A stretch of DNA of 64,000 nt from Halichondria panicea (GCF_963675165.1 NC_087392.1:5711442-5775441); one strand, 5' to 3'; positions 46,020 through 64,000 are shown, counted from the first letter of the stretch. Notes: generated by a model not told the origin, from the letters alone. A program made the numbers and translations.

Positions 46020-49000
46020 GATCTCAGTACTGATTCTGCTGACAGCTCTTTGCTCAGCATTTCACAAACACCAGTAAGTATATTATAGTTGTTATTGTCT
46101 GTTTTGTTAGGAGGGACCTTATATGCTCTAGTGTGTGTACTGCACACTGTTCAGTAGTATACCCATCAGGGTGTCATACAGGGGGGGGGAAAGGGGGGAT
46201 ATCCCCCCCCTATCTCCAATTTCCCCCCCTTTTTTGCTGACTGAGGGTCCATAGCTGGCAATTTTACATACTATAAGGGTATTGAAATAACAGTTGACCT
46301 TTTTTTTAGCAACATTTTCTGGTTACTTTTCTTATTTCCCCCCTCTACTTCAAAATCCTGTATGACACCCTGCCCATGCACTCAGTACTGTCCCTACAAT
46401 GCTATCACAGTACTGTCCCTACAATGCTATCACAGTACTGTCCCTACAATGCTGACCCATGCACTCAGTACTGTCCCTACAATGCTATCACAGTACTGTC
46501 CCTACAATGCTATCACAGTACTGTCCCTACAATGCTATCACAGTACTGTCCCTACAATGCTATCACAGTACTGTCCCTACAATGCTATCACTATTGACCT
46601 CCCTAGAGACGTGTGTATGTAGCTCATAAATACACACATTAACCCCCCTACCCCCCATCCCTATAGTACAAGACCCCCCGTGGGAGACCCCCCACCAGCG
46701 GCTACAAGACTCAACCACACTCCGCTGAGGAAGACAGTGACTCAGCGGACAATATAAGACAACTGGAGGAACAGGTAAAGGAGACTGTTGCACATGTTCA
46801 GTGACACCTGCCCTAACTGCATCTCTTCACAGCTACGTCGACTGTCCTGCACTTGCAGTGATCTGACTGAGCAGCTGCTGGCCAGTGGTAACCTCACCTC
46901 CACTCTACAGGCTAGGATGGATGTAAGGATCTGTGTGTGTGTGTGTGCGTGTGTGCGTGTGTGCGTGCGTGCGTGTGCATTGCTGACCAAAGTGTCCTCA
47001 TAGTTTTCGTATTGCCTGACCACAATAATGGTACTATAATTATGCTGCTTGTTGTTAGAGTGAGCTCAAGGAGAAGTATTCTTTGCAAGAGGAGCTCTCC
47101 TTCTTGAAGAAGAAGACCGACAGCGGGGCAAAGCTGGAGGCTACAGTGACTCGGCTGAGAGGTGGGTGTGGTCTAGTGATACCCTTTAACTACATCAAAG
47201 GGCAGTCCACTGCCAATTAAATGGAGTGTTGTATATATTTATACTTTGTGTATCATTCATCAAAGTACTTTAGTTAAATTAAAGGCGGCTATTGGTGCTC
47301 CATTCATTTGAACAAACAATTGTTTTTGTTGCATTCTGAAAGTGATTTCTTGCCTGTACCTGAGATCATGTGTGTGTGTGTAGATAAGATGTCTACCCTC
47401 AAGGAAGACAACTCTCATCTTACCCAACAACTAGACACGGCCAGAGCTACTTGTCAGGTATAGAAACTTGTTTGAAATTGGACCTAATAATTATTACAGT
47501 GTCCCCACCGTCTCGTTAAAGCTGTGTGTTTTAGTATAAGCGTACCAAATAATAGGACTTGCTTTCAGTTATTCAGAAATTTTGTATCATTGAAATATGA
47601 CCATCCAAACTAAAGTTTGAATGCTCTAAGTCAGTATACCCCCCCCCCCCCCACACACACACAGGACCAGGAGGACCAGCTCTTCAGTCTGAGGGAGGAG
47701 ACAACTGCTCAGAGGAGTGAGAGGGACTGTCTGAGGGAACAACTGGACCAGGAACGGTGGGTGGGGCTATCACACACTGTAAGACTTGGAGCATTTTATT
47801 CTGAGCCAATGATTTTTCTTGCAGGGTGAAGTTAGTGACTGCCTTGGAAACACAAGAGCAGCTGGCCAGTGACATGGACTCCACCCACACACAGCTCTTA
47901 GACAAGATAAGGTGAGCTAGCTAGCTAGGACACACTTCAGAGCATTTCTCAGTGTTAAAACAAACGCTCTGAACAAAACAAAAGCATGGCACAATAATTA
48001 AACCCTACACTACAACCTGCCAGAGTGTTGGAGGAGCGTGTGTTGAGTGTGAGCTCAGAGAGAGATCGGTTACAAGAGTGTCTAGGGACCACCAGGGAGG
48101 AGCTGGTCGTATCCAAGGAGATGGTTGCCCAACAACAGACAGAACACCAGCTAGCACTGGAGGACCTCACTAGGAAGTGTCTGGCCCTCGAGGAAGAAGC
48201 TGGTAAGCAATGGAGGGATTCCAATGTTGTCCCTTCCATCTGTTGTGTACATCAAACACATCATGTATTTAATTGGTAGATTCAACATTGATAATTGCTT
48301 TTAATTGACTTAGCATCCTACAATGAGTACATTGTTCGTGTAGGTACCCTGTACTCTGTACTGTGTACTGTGTACTGTGTATAGGACACACTTGTACAGT
48401 ATGGTTTAGGCTGATGGACATTGATATCCCCTCCAGCTCTCCAGTGTCAGACTCATAAGGACAGTGAGTGTGTGTTGCGTGCCCAGCTGCTGTCCACACA
48501 GGAGGCACACACACGACTGTGAGTACATGCACTGTACAGTCACACACACGACTGTGAGTACATGCACTGTACAGTCACACACACGACTGTGAGTACATGC
48601 ACTGTACAGTCACACACACGACTGTGAGTGCATGCACTGTACAGTCACACGCACGACTGTGAGTGCATGCACTGTACAGTCACACGCACGACTGTGAGTG
48701 CATGCACTGTACAGTCACACACACGACTGTGAGTGCATGCACTGTACAGTCACACACACGACTGTGAGTGCATGCACTGTACAGTCACACACACGACTGT
48801 GAGTGCATGCACTGTACAGTCACACACACGACTGTGAGTGCATGCACTGTACAGTCACACACACGACTGTGAGTGCATGCACTGTACAGTCACACACACG
48901 ACTGTGAGTACATGCACTGTACAGTCACACACACGACTGTGAGTACATGCACTGTACAGTACGTCACACACACGACTGTGAGTGCATGCACTGTACAGTC

Positions 49001-50054
49001 ACACACACGACTGTGAGTGCATGCACTGTACAGTACGTCACACACACGACTGTGAGTACATGCACTGTACAGTCACACACACGACTGTGAGTACATGCAC
49101 TGTACAGTCACACACACGACTGTGAGTGCATGCACTGTACAGTCACACACACGACTGTGAGTACATGCACTGTACAGTCACACACACGACTGTGAGTACA
49201 TGCACTGTACAGTCACATGTAGCACTACTTCATGTTGTGTGTGTAGGGATGAAGAGAACCAAGCCACCCTCAGAGCACTGAGCACCAAAGAGACACAGCT
49301 GGAGGAAGTTAGTGGAGAGCTTGCATCACTCACCACTGCCTATAGCAAGGACAAGCTCTCCAATGAGGAACAGCTACGTGTAGCTATGGAAACCATTCAG
49401 CAAGTACAGCGGACTACGACTTCTATGGAGGCAGTACACAGGAGCAGTATGGAGGAGGCTACACGGTGAACACAGAGTCATGACTGTATTGTATATCAAC
49501 AACCCTTACCAAAATATTAGAACTCCAGTGTTGATTAAATATATTCGTCCATTGATACAGGAGAACCCTTGATCTGGAGGAGGAGCTAGCTGCCACCCAG
49601 TCTCAACTAACAACCATTCTCTCAGCTTCCAGTGACTTGAAGTGAGCATGTTGTGTGAACCCTTAAGGCTATGAACTTGTACACTGCTCCTACCTAGCTG
49701 ATTAGTTATAACCCTCCCCCTCAGGCAGAATGATGAGGAGACTGACGCTGGTGTGAGGGTGGACCACCAGTCTCTGTCAGATAGCAACGTTAGAAGGTAA
49801 CAAAGGATGACATGATGTTGCCCACCCTCAATACTCCATACTCCCGTATACACACACAGACTGGACAATGATGACCAGGCTGCTCGGATTGATGACCAAG
49901 CTGCTAGAATTGATGACCAGACTGCTAGGATTGATGACCAGACTGCTAGGATTGATGACCAGGCTGCTAGAATTGCTGAGCTAGAGGCGGAGGTTGAAAG
50001 GTGATCATATTGCAGTAGAGCCATTCCTTTTGAATGCAGTACCTTGTGCATGAC

Positions 50055-50089
<35 letters not shown>

Positions 50090-50599
50090 CCCCCCCACAC
50101 ACACACACACACAGACTTACTCAAGAGAACGATGGCCTCAAGCAAGCCTACGCTGAGCTTGAGGAGAAGTATGCTCCTTATCAAGAGACTATCGACAAAC
50201 TAGAGGCACAGAATAAACTACTCACCAGCCAAACAGCCGCAGCACAACAAGAGGCCCAGAGACTGAGTGAGCAATACGCCAAGCTATTGGGACATCAGAA
50301 CACTCGACAGAAGATCATGCACGTCAAGAATCTCAAGGATGAGAACGCAGCTCTAAAACAAGTGAGAAATAATGGTCACGCAGAAACTTTCTTGTAATGG
50401 TCACTCACCTACTTACTAGTGGACATGTTTGGATGGGGTTCATGATTAACTGAGTACAATAATAATATTGTGTTCTCATTCCTTGCAGGAAGTCATCAAG
50501 CTCAAGAATGAGCTCACTCATGTCAAGCGAACCATGATCCGCCGTGAGGATGAGACTAGTGCTGGGGTCAAGGGAAAACCACTCCTCCCCCGCAACTAA
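44927..50599 (+). CDS. HMMR: HMMR/RHAMM homologue (spindle-associated coiled-coil protein)
   Basis: Microtubule- and spindle-associated coiled coil. Exons: 44927-44960, 45278-45385, 46021-46073, 46667-46774, 46833-46922, 47059-47161, 47384-47457, 47665-47756, 47825-47911, 48024-48202, 48437-48518, 49247-49465, 49561-49641, 49725-49796, 49860-50000, 50115-50361, 50489-50599; phases match and give 626 residues (human 724). The N-terminus has the HMMR signature PETPAPGAYDVKVGG followed by SFDKSSRFKK. The C-terminus has YAKLLGHQNTRQKIMHVKNL, the most conserved HMMR segment. Between them are continuous heptad-like acidic/basic stretches, including a short in-frame repeat of ARIDDQT (49873-49975). 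Starts 363 bases after Fe65 and ends 218 bases before golgin-45. Confidence 0.93.
44990..45290. repeat. Minisatellite, about 51 bp x 6, repeating the acceptor and start of HMMR exon 2
   Basis: Unit (GT)nGCAGGGCCTGAGACTCCAGC plus CCCTGGGGCCTATGATCAT. Each copy holds an acceptor and about 35 bases of exon encoding GPETPAPGAYD; only the last copy (from 45278) continues into the full exon. Confidence 0.92.
45574..45839. mobile_element. Harbinger-like MITE with TTA target duplication
   Basis: Left end GGCCACTCCAAGTGATACTC and right end, complementary over about 33 bases with one mismatch. Flanked by TTA at 45571-45573 and 45840-45842, as in PIF/Harbinger elements. 266 bases, no coding capacity. 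Confidence 0.85.
46167..46372. mobile_element. Short TIR element with CCCAT target duplication
   Basis: Perfect 16-base terminal inverted repeats CAGGGTGTCATACAGG. Flanked by CCCAT on both sides (46162-46166 and 46373-46377). Non-autonomous; hAT-like ends but a 5-base duplication. Confidence 0.8.
46387..46592. repeat. Tandem repeat, 25 bp x about 8, HMMR intron 3
   Basis: Unit ACTGTCCCTACAATGCTATC plus ACAGT; one unit is variant. Lies next to the TIR element. Confidence 0.88.
48507..49216. repeat. Minisatellite, 35 bp x about 20, repeating the end of HMMR exon 11 and its donor
   Basis: Unit CACACACACGACTGTGAGTA plus CATGCACTGTACAGT. The exon ends CACACGACT at 48518 with donor GTGAGT; each unit repeats ACGACT|GTGAGT. 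Confidence 0.93.
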
Positions 50600-50817
50600 C
50601 CCATGCATAGCTAGCTCTACTTGTACATTCTGATCTGTTTCATGTAATTTAATTACTTATCAATGTAGATCTTCACAGGGTATGGTATCAGTTCCAATCG
50701 GATCGAGTCATGGCTAGTGTGAATCTTAATTGACTTTACAATAATTAGCCTAAGCAAAGACGATCTTTACCTAACCTATAATTCTGCGCTAGCTATACTA
50801 ATACTTGACATCAAGAG
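50600..50817. promoter_or_regulatory. HMMR 3' UTR and probable golgin-45 promoter
   Basis: 218-base gap between same-strand genes; no distinct motif seen. Confidence 0.3.
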
Positions 50818-52728
50818 ATGTCCCAAGCGAAGGTGAATCTAGCGTTGTATATAGAGATCACTACCATTATATTATCTATCCTCTGCAGGAGGTCCTAGTG
50901 TTCACTAGAGACAGGAGTATCACAGAGTGAGTATCATGTTGAAATGAGAATTCTTCATTATTTTGTTTTATTTCCCTCTAGGAAGCCCAGGGCCAATGTA
51001 GAGCCGTTTGTCCGCTCCGTACATCCAGTATACAAGGCCCACCCCCCCAAGCTACCACCCCCCACACAGTATGACGACCCCCTGCGTAAATCACCACACT
51101 ATGACGACCCCCTATGTAGACCACCCCCCACACACTATGATGACCCCCTGCATAGACCACAGACACCGCAACCTGAAAGTCTAATAACGAAACCTCATGT
51201 ACAATCATTCGGAGGAGTAACGGAAGTCATGGATACAAGTCCAACAAGAAACCACCACCCTTATCCGCCCACCTCAACGCCCATTGGTGGTCATGGTAAC
51301 CATATCAGACACACCCCCACTTGTCTCTTTCCCTCTAAAGACGAGAACTCAACAGAATATTCCTGTCCAAATTGCTCTCATTTAGAGCCAAAGGTTCAGT
51401 TTCTGACGGAGGCTAATCGAGAGTTGAAGAGGCTCCTAGTAGCGTCACTTGGGGACCAGCTCAAACTACAAATGGAACAACTTATCAACGACAAAGCAGC
51501 TATCTCTTGTGATTTAAACGTGTCTCTACGGCAACTCTCTGATAATTTGGAGCTTGTGGATAAAGTGTCGATAGATTGTGATGTATGGAGAAGCAAGTAC
51601 CTCGCTAGTAGGTTGATGATTGATGAGTTAGCCAGCGTCAAGAGAGAGGTGTCCCATCACCTGGTGAGCAGTCAGCAAGCTCTGGTGTGCATGTTGGCAG
51701 AGAGGGACAGACTGAGTGAGGTGCTCAGTGAATGCAACGCTCAGCTGAGGGGAATCACCAGTTCTGGTGTGTACTTGTGTAGAGGGATATTGTATAGCTA
51801 TGGTATAGGTGACTGTGTGTACAAGCTAGAGTGTTTGTTGTGTGTAGCTTTGTCCTTCAGTGGTATTTATGAGTGGGTAGGATATCATTGCAGTATTGTT
51901 AGAATCCCATAGGTTGTTTTTATTGGCTTTAAGCCAAAACGAATTGCATGTATGTATGTAAGCATCTATTCTGGTGCTATGGATGTCATTATTGTTATAT
52001 TCTTGTTTCCAGCCCCACCCTCCCTCACTGACCCCCTCCCTGACCCCCTCACAGCCCCCCTCATTGACCCCCTCACAGCCCCCCTCCCTGACCCCCTCAC
52101 AGCCCCCCTCACTGACCCTTCATCAAGTGGTACAGTACTGGACATGGCAGTCAGTGCTAACCGGATGGTCCAATCACTCAGAGGCATCTCGGTGGGAGGC
52201 AGTCATGTGATCACCAACACTACCCCCCAGGCAGCTACACAGCTCTCTGTGGGGGGCAGTCATGTGATCACCAACACTACCCCCCAGGCAGCTACACAGC
52301 TCTCGGTGGGAGGCAGTCATGTGATCACCAACACTACCCCCCAGGCAGCTACACAGCTCTCTGTGGGGGGCAGTCATGTGATCACCAACACTACCCCCCA
52401 GGCAGCTACACAGCTCTATGTGGGGGGCAGTCATGTGATCACCAACACTACCCCCCAGGCAGCTACACAGTCAACACCAGGAGAAAAACTGGCAAAAAAG
52501 GTGTGTACCGTAAAACCTCGATTTAAGGCGACCCTCTATTTAAGCGACACTTGGCATTTCGCCCATAATATTATAGCACCATATAAATTAATTTTTTTGT
52601 GTACATTAAAACTTCACTTTTGCAAAACGTAATTATTTAAAAGTGTTGCTTTAAATAGAGTTTTTACAGTATATTGATATTGGTGACATAATTATTAATG
52701 TAGTAAGCCTAGCTTCAATAGAGTGTTC

Positions 52729-52788
<60 letters not shown>

Positions 52789-52941
52789 GTGTTGAGGTCT
52801 CGAGGGGACAGACAAGTACAGCTGCCGTTGAGGCTGCGAGAGGAGGAGCTTAGTAGACACTCATTAAGACCACACCTATTTCTCTGTGGGGGTCCGGACT
52901 TGCACTGTGGGGGGTGTAAGGGACCACTCATTCATGTGTGA
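50818..52941 (+). CDS. BLZF1: Golgin-45 (BLZF1) homologue
   Basis: Golgi coiled-coil tether that binds GRASP55 and Rab2 in vertebrates. Exons: 50818-50832, 50889-50926, 50982-51766, 52013-52500, 52789-52941; phases match, 492 residues (human about 400). A Pro-rich N-terminal part with repeated HYDDPL motifs is followed by CPNCSHLEPKV and a coiled coil including CDVWRSKYLASRLMIDELAS, which matches the conserved golgin-45 core. The C-terminus ends LHCGGCKGPLIHV: a CxxC pair just before a hydrophobic C-terminal residue, as expected for the zinc- and PDZ-dependent GRASP55-binding tail. An in-frame 57-base repeat inserts five copies of SVGGSHVITNTTPQAATQL. The very short first exon (MSQAK) is inferred from phase. 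Confidence 0.8.
52188..52472 (+). repeat. In-frame 57-bp coding repeat x 5 in golgin-45
   Basis: Near-identical copies encode SVGGSHVITNTTPQAATQL. DNA identity is very high, so expansion is recent. All copies keep the frame. Confidence 0.92.
52506..52671. mobile_element. Tc1/mariner-like MITE in golgin-45 intron 4
   Basis: Ends TACCGTAAAACCTCGATTTA and its imperfect complement (TTAAATAGAGTTTTTACAGTA) enclose 166 bases. TA at each end fits a TA target duplication. Inserted only six bases after the splice donor at 52501. Confidence 0.75.
52740..52785. repeat. (GT)n microsatellite before the golgin-45 exon 5 acceptor
   Basis: About 23 GT units run directly into GTGTGCAG, the acceptor. The GT run replaces a normal pyrimidine tract. 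Confidence 0.9.
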
Positions 52942-53216
52942 CACTTGTAGGACTGCTAGTTTCTTATTCACTTTTGTAACGTTTTGTAATGTGAAATCAA
53001 TTCCATCAATTGTTTGTACGTGTTCCATGGCATTAGATCATCTGACGTTTATTTCGTTTGTTTTTCTTTACATAATAATAATAATAATAATTATACTCGA
53101 GTAAATTAAACGGTATACATGTATAGCAGGATGTTGGTTATGACAATAATGAACAAGTGATACGGTTAATAACGACATGAACAACATGAACATTGCCAGC
53201 CAGCCTATAACACTAA
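52942..53216. other. Convergent 3' region between golgin-45 and TMTC4
   Basis: 275 bases. ATTAAA at 53105-53110 may serve golgin-45. TTTATT at 53048-53053 reads AATAAA for TMTC4 on the minus strand. The two signals overlap past each other, so the 3' UTRs probably overlap. Confidence 0.5.
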
Positions 53217-56200
53217 CTACTGATCATGATTAGTTCTCATGAGCTTGTTGAGGTTGTCTCTAGCAGTGTGCATGGTGGGGTCAAGGTCCAGTGACCTCTG
53301 GTAGTGGTGCTTGGCGAGGAAGTAATCCTTCTGTAAATGATAGATGACACCTGCAGGCATCACATGACAATAATCCTAAACAATAATCAAATGACAGGAT
53401 AGTTACCTAGGTTGGTGTGGTATTTTGCTGAGTCAGGTTTCATCTCCAGGGCCTTCAACAACAACTCCTCCCCTTCCTATACAGCAGAGTGCGTATTGAG
53501 ATGCAAGTCTAACAGCAAAGGCGCATTTACACACTAGAGACATACAGAAAAATTTTAACTACAGTGAACTAGTTGATGTGATAGACCCACGCACCTTGAA
53601 CCTATTAACCCTGCCCATGACAACGCCCAGGGAGTAGTAGAAGTGGGTGTGGTCTGGCACCACTGATATTGCTTCCCTCAACACCTTCTCCGCCTCCTCG
53701 TACAGCTCTGTGTCATGATAATATAATGACATAGTTACATACTGCTATAACCAACGTACCCATGTTCTCATACAGAAGGGCCAGGTTGCCCCACGAGAGT
53801 CTATGGTCACTCTGCAGGCGTATGGCTTCTCTGAAGGCAGCCACCGCCCTGTCTGGCCGCCCTGTGTCAATGTACTGTGTGCATGTGTGCAGGAGGGATC
53901 ATCTGACACAATATACAACACAATGTGAAGGTGCTGATATTCTATCATCATCACCAGTAGTTATAGGACATACCATGTTGCCAAGGTTATAGTAGGCATC
54001 TGGATACTTGCGTCTGTGCTGGATAGCAGTCATGTAACTAACCTCAGCTTCCTGTGTACACACACAACACCTGATGGACGACTCATTCCATCGACATGCA
54101 CACATGCGTACACATGCGTACACGTGTGTACACTGTACCTGTGTAACCTATGTACCTGTGTTTTATTCTGTGCTGCTTGTACTATTCCCAGGTTCATCCA
54201 GGCTGCTGCAAACTTGGGACTACATGAGGATATATAATCACAGGCCACACGAGACCCCCCCCTAAGAAGACCCCCCACCTTGCTGCCACGGCTAGTCTGA
54301 GTGTGTCCTCTGCTTCACTGTACCTCCCACTGTCCTGTCAACCAAACAATCCATGATTATTCTCTACACGTTAATGCCACCAGTATTAGGTGGAGTTTGT
54401 ATGTCACCTACTAAGCTAGCGCATGCAGAAGAGTAAAGCTTGCAAGGCAGTTAGCACCTACTAAGCTAGCGCATGCAGAAGAGTAAAGCTTGCAGGGCAG
54501 TTAGCTCAATGGCCTCACCTTCAATAGGTTGCCATAGTTATTCAGAGCTTGATCATACTCTGAGTGGAGCCTGGGAGGGATAGTTGAACATCTTTCAACA
54601 GCCGTAACTTGAGTGCCGTTGATCCAATGTCAAAAATGTTAGGATTTTCTGAAAGCTTAGAAACAAAATTTAATTGATGTGTTTTAATCCAAAATTCCAT
54701 TCGGGCCATAATTTGTCATTTTTCGGCCTTGGACCATGGGCTATTATAAATCCATGGTATCGCCAAATTGGTAAAAACTCAAATTTAATGACACCATTTG
54801 AAAGGTCTCTTTCTAAGCTTTCATAAAATCATAAAATTGTTGACATTGGATCAACAAAATTTGTACAGAGATGATAGGTCACCCACCGAATGGCCTCAGT
54901 GTAAGCAGCCTCTGCCATGACAGTGTCTCCACTGTCCACACTAACCTTGCCTATGTTGTACAATACCTACACACACAAGAGACAACATGAGGGTCAGGTC
55001 ATGAGGGTCATGAGGGGGGCACCTTAGCATTGTGAGGGCACACTCTGATTCCTGAAGTGAATAATAACTCTTCTGACTGCCACTCAGTCGTCCTCTGGAG
55101 GGGGCGTGGCAAGGGGTGTGGCTAGTGACATCACTATGTACAGATACTCACCTTCATTGATTGCAGCATGAACACAAGTACCACCAGTGAGGACATGAGC
55201 ACACACATCTGTAGCATGATAAAGGCAATAAAATGTTTGCATTATTGGACACTGTAACGTGCCTTCTTTCCGAAGTGCTTGCTGAGCACGGTGGTTCCCA
55301 TGGAGACGAGGATACAATAGCCAGCACTGGGCAGATACAACACTCTCTCAGCCAACACAAAACCAACGTTGAGTAGCAGGTTAGAGGCAGGTAAGAATGG
55401 GGTCACTAGTAGAGCTAGAGCAATGGTGGTCAGCCTGTGTAGGGGGGGGGGGGGTTAGAGGCAGGTAAGAATAGGGTCACTAGTAGAGCTAGAGCAATGG
55501 TGGTCAGCTTGTGTAGGGGGGGGTTAGAGGCAGGTAAGAATGGGGTCACTAGTAGAGCTAGAGCAATGGTGGTCAGCCTGTGTAGGGGGGGGGGTTAGAG
55601 GCAGGTAAGAATGGGGTCACTAGTAGAGCTAGAGCAATGGTGGTCAGCCTGTGTAGGGGGGGGGGGGAGCTTGGAAACTGTATCATCAACAATCCTACGT
55701 GTGTAAGAAGCTGCCTGATGGAAGATTATTTGGCATGGAACTTGGTATGTAATGGACCAATTTGCAGACGTATAGCTATTGATCTATTGACCTTTTGATG
55801 GCTGATGGTTTCCCAAACACACAATACAGCACTAGACTCAGGAGGACCCCCCAGAAGGTTGCCACGGCGACCAGTCTCACGTCATACAGTGAGGTGATGA
55901 GTGACACACAATCCATCGACCAATCAAAGCACAGCCACCACGGGTGCAGCAGTAGCCATGAGTTGAGTGAATACAGGTAACTGTAGTTGAGCACCTGCAC
56001 AAAGTCAGTCAGTCAGCCAGCCAGCCAGCCAGCCAACCAGCCAGTATATTTATACACATAAGAGAGACAGTAAATATTTTTTCATCGCAATTCATACACA
56101 GTGCTGTAATATCACGCACACGGTGCATAACTGCTCTTATGCCATAGATAGATATATCTGTAACTGACCCTTGTGAGGGTAGAGTTATGGAAGGAGGCTG

Positions 56201-57419
56201 GATTATCTGATGGCTGAAAGGTGGGAGCTCCAGTGAGCATCCTCAGTCCAGTCATTAGCAGACCAGCCACTAGCAGAGTGGAGCACCTCGTGATGGAGTG
56301 CCTCCATTCCCTCCTAGTGTGGCCAGGGTACTATGCAACAGATGAAGTAATGCATGCATGAGTACATACAGCCACGTCAGCAGTAATGTAGCTAAATTAG
56401 AGTCATAAAAAATGCCAAAGAATGGATTGTTTAGTTTTTAACTTACTTTCAGTTGCAGTAGTTGCCTTGGATCTAGTCCCATCATCACGAGGTCATACAC
56501 CACACACACGCCCTGTGTGTGGATGAATGAGAGCAGCTGATTGGTCAGCGCTATTCCCTTACACACACACTTACAATGATTGTGATTCCTTGCTCCTTGA
56601 AGAGCATTGCAACACCAGCCAGGGCAGTAGTCAATAGCAACAGTAGAACCTGTCTAGTTACAGATCCAGCTGAGAGGAACATACAACCCAGCTAAATAAC
56701 AGAGTAGAGTATGGAGCACATGACTCACCTGAGGAACAAGTGTGACGATGGACTAAGAGCGCTAGGAAGAAGCAGAGTGCAGAGGTCAACTCAGCTCTAC
56801 CCACGACACCAGCTACCTGCATGCACAAATACATACACATTATAAACGCTAGCATATTACAGTTCTGGATATGGCATGTACTACATGCAGACACTGCACT
56901 CACTGTCTCAGTGTGTACTGGATGACATGAGAACAGCAGAGCTGCAAACAGCACAGACCACCAGCTCTCATTGTTAGCGGATACTGCACTAGTCTTCCTT
57001 CCATTAGGCAATCTCATGTCCTCCCACACACACGCACACACACGCAGGAACAACAAGCACACCAGGGCATGCAAGACTAGGTTAGTCAGATGGTAGCCCC
57101 ACGGATCCAGTCCTCCCATCCAGTAGTTGATACGGAATGTGATCACAGTGAGAGGTCGATATGACTTGTGACTAGTGTTGCTCAACACACTTGTCCCCCA
57201 GAAGTCATTACTGAATACACTGACTAGTGGAGTGTCTGTTAGAATATCTTTGTTGGTGAGTATCGCTTCGTTGTCGTCAAAAACAAATGCTGCCCAACAA
57301 CAGTGCAAGTAGCTCCCAATGGCCACTGTCACCACAAGCACACTCTGCACACACCAGTACCAGGAGGGGACCATCTCTCCTGTCATTAGCAAACACTTCA
57401 CCTCCTTCTGATATCTCAC
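53217..57419 (-). CDS. TMTC4: TMTC4 (ER transmembrane, TPR-containing O-mannosyltransferase family)
   Basis: ER membrane protein of the TMTC family that O-mannosylates cadherin-type domains. Eighteen exons in transcript order: 57419-56904, 56816-56729, 56669-56575, 56512-56447, 56330-56169, 55994-55792, 55434-55263, 55208-55152, 55094-55023, 54966-54887, 54570-54519, 54334-54279, 54219-54156, 54051-53974, 53874-53760, 53707-53595, 53476-53407, 53350-53217; phases match, 730 residues (human TMTC4 741). The N-terminus has [16 protein letters not shown] and [18 protein letters not shown]; a later segment [16 protein letters not shown] is diagnostic for TMTC4. Multiple hydrophobic helices precede TPR repeats ([27 protein letters not shown]). 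The intron after exon 7 appears to use a GC donor. A foldback element lies in the intron at 54577. Confidence 0.95.
54401..54512. repeat. Tandem duplication, about 58 bp x 2, TMTC4 intron
   Basis: Two copies of CACCTACTAAGCTAGCGCAT plus GCAGAAGAGTAAAGCTTGCA, differing by one or two bases. Confidence 0.8.
54577..54882. mobile_element. Foldback (MITE-like) element, copy 3, in a TMTC4 intron
   Basis: Left arm TGAAAGCTTAGAAACAAAAT, right arm AAGGTCTCTTTCTAAGCTTT, centre CCATGGTATCGCCAAATTGG. Begins within about ten bases of exon 54519-54570 and ends a few bases before exon 54887-54966, so it fills nearly the whole intron. Confidence 0.82.
55375..55665. repeat. Tandem repeat, about 70 bp x 4, repeating the acceptor and start of TMTC4 exon 7
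   Basis: On the gene strand each copy contains poly-C, TACACAG acceptor and about 50 coding bases ([17 protein letters not shown]). Only the copy at 55434 continues into the full exon; three upstream copies are extra exon starts. Confidence 0.9.
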
Positions 57420-57537
57420 TCTGTTTCCTGACTATAATAGGGGGCGTATGACTTGTGAGGCTTCCCTATAACCCACTGTACACAATATCATCTCTAATGA
57501 ACAACAATCCTATTCACACTGTACATGTACAAAAAAG
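57420..57537. other. Very short gap between ENGASE stop and TMTC4 start
   Basis: 118 bases separate two same-strand genes; this must contain the ENGASE 3' UTR and/or the TMTC4 promoter, or the two overlap. No motif recognised. Confidence 0.5.

Positions 57538-64000
<6,463 letters not shown>

Overview
This window is animal nuclear DNA. Its genes are split by many short GT-AG introns. The proteins are metazoan (Fe65, HMMR, golgin-45, TMTC4, calpain-15, TBC1D1/4 and death-domain NLR families). The death-domain style of the NLR and of the zinc-finger gene, the short gene-to-gene gaps and the small introns suggest a demosponge. That assignment is inference from sequence style, not from a database search.

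Layout. 1-6899 (+): an NLR-type immune receptor with repeated N-terminal death domains, NACHT, leucine-rich repeats, a ZU5/UPA-like region and a C-terminal death domain. It carries one frameshift and one in-frame stop. 7213-15730 (-): calpain-15/SOLH with RanBP2 zinc fingers. 15996-20355 (-): a chimeric gene whose first exon is a near copy of the calpain-15 zinc-finger exon, followed by a death domain and coiled coils. 20779-31608 (+): a TBC1D1/TBC1D4 (AS160) Rab-GAP. 31609-35808: about 4 kb without a recognised gene. 35809-44564 (+): a Fe65/APBB adaptor with two WW and three PTB-like domains. 44927-50599 (+): HMMR/RHAMM. 50818-52941 (+): golgin-45/BLZF1. 53217-57419 (-): TMTC4. 57538-64000 (-): ENGASE (GH85), whose N-terminus lies beyond the window. 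For the multi-exon models I checked by hand that splice phases match across the listed exons.

Two kinds of non-genic sequence stand out. First, there are more than twenty minisatellites, and many of them begin on a splice junction, so that each repeat unit copies the last or first bases of an exon together with its donor or acceptor. Second, there are several short inverted-repeat (MITE-like) elements. One foldback family has about six copies; one copy has captured an exon fragment of an SLC35F5-like transporter. One other element carries a tRNA-like Pol III promoter.

The most interesting items are the NLR with NLRP1/PIDD-like order (death domain, NACHT, LRR, ZU5/UPA, death domain), the splice-site-anchored minisatellites, the captured exon, and the exon shared between calpain-15 and its death-domain neighbour.
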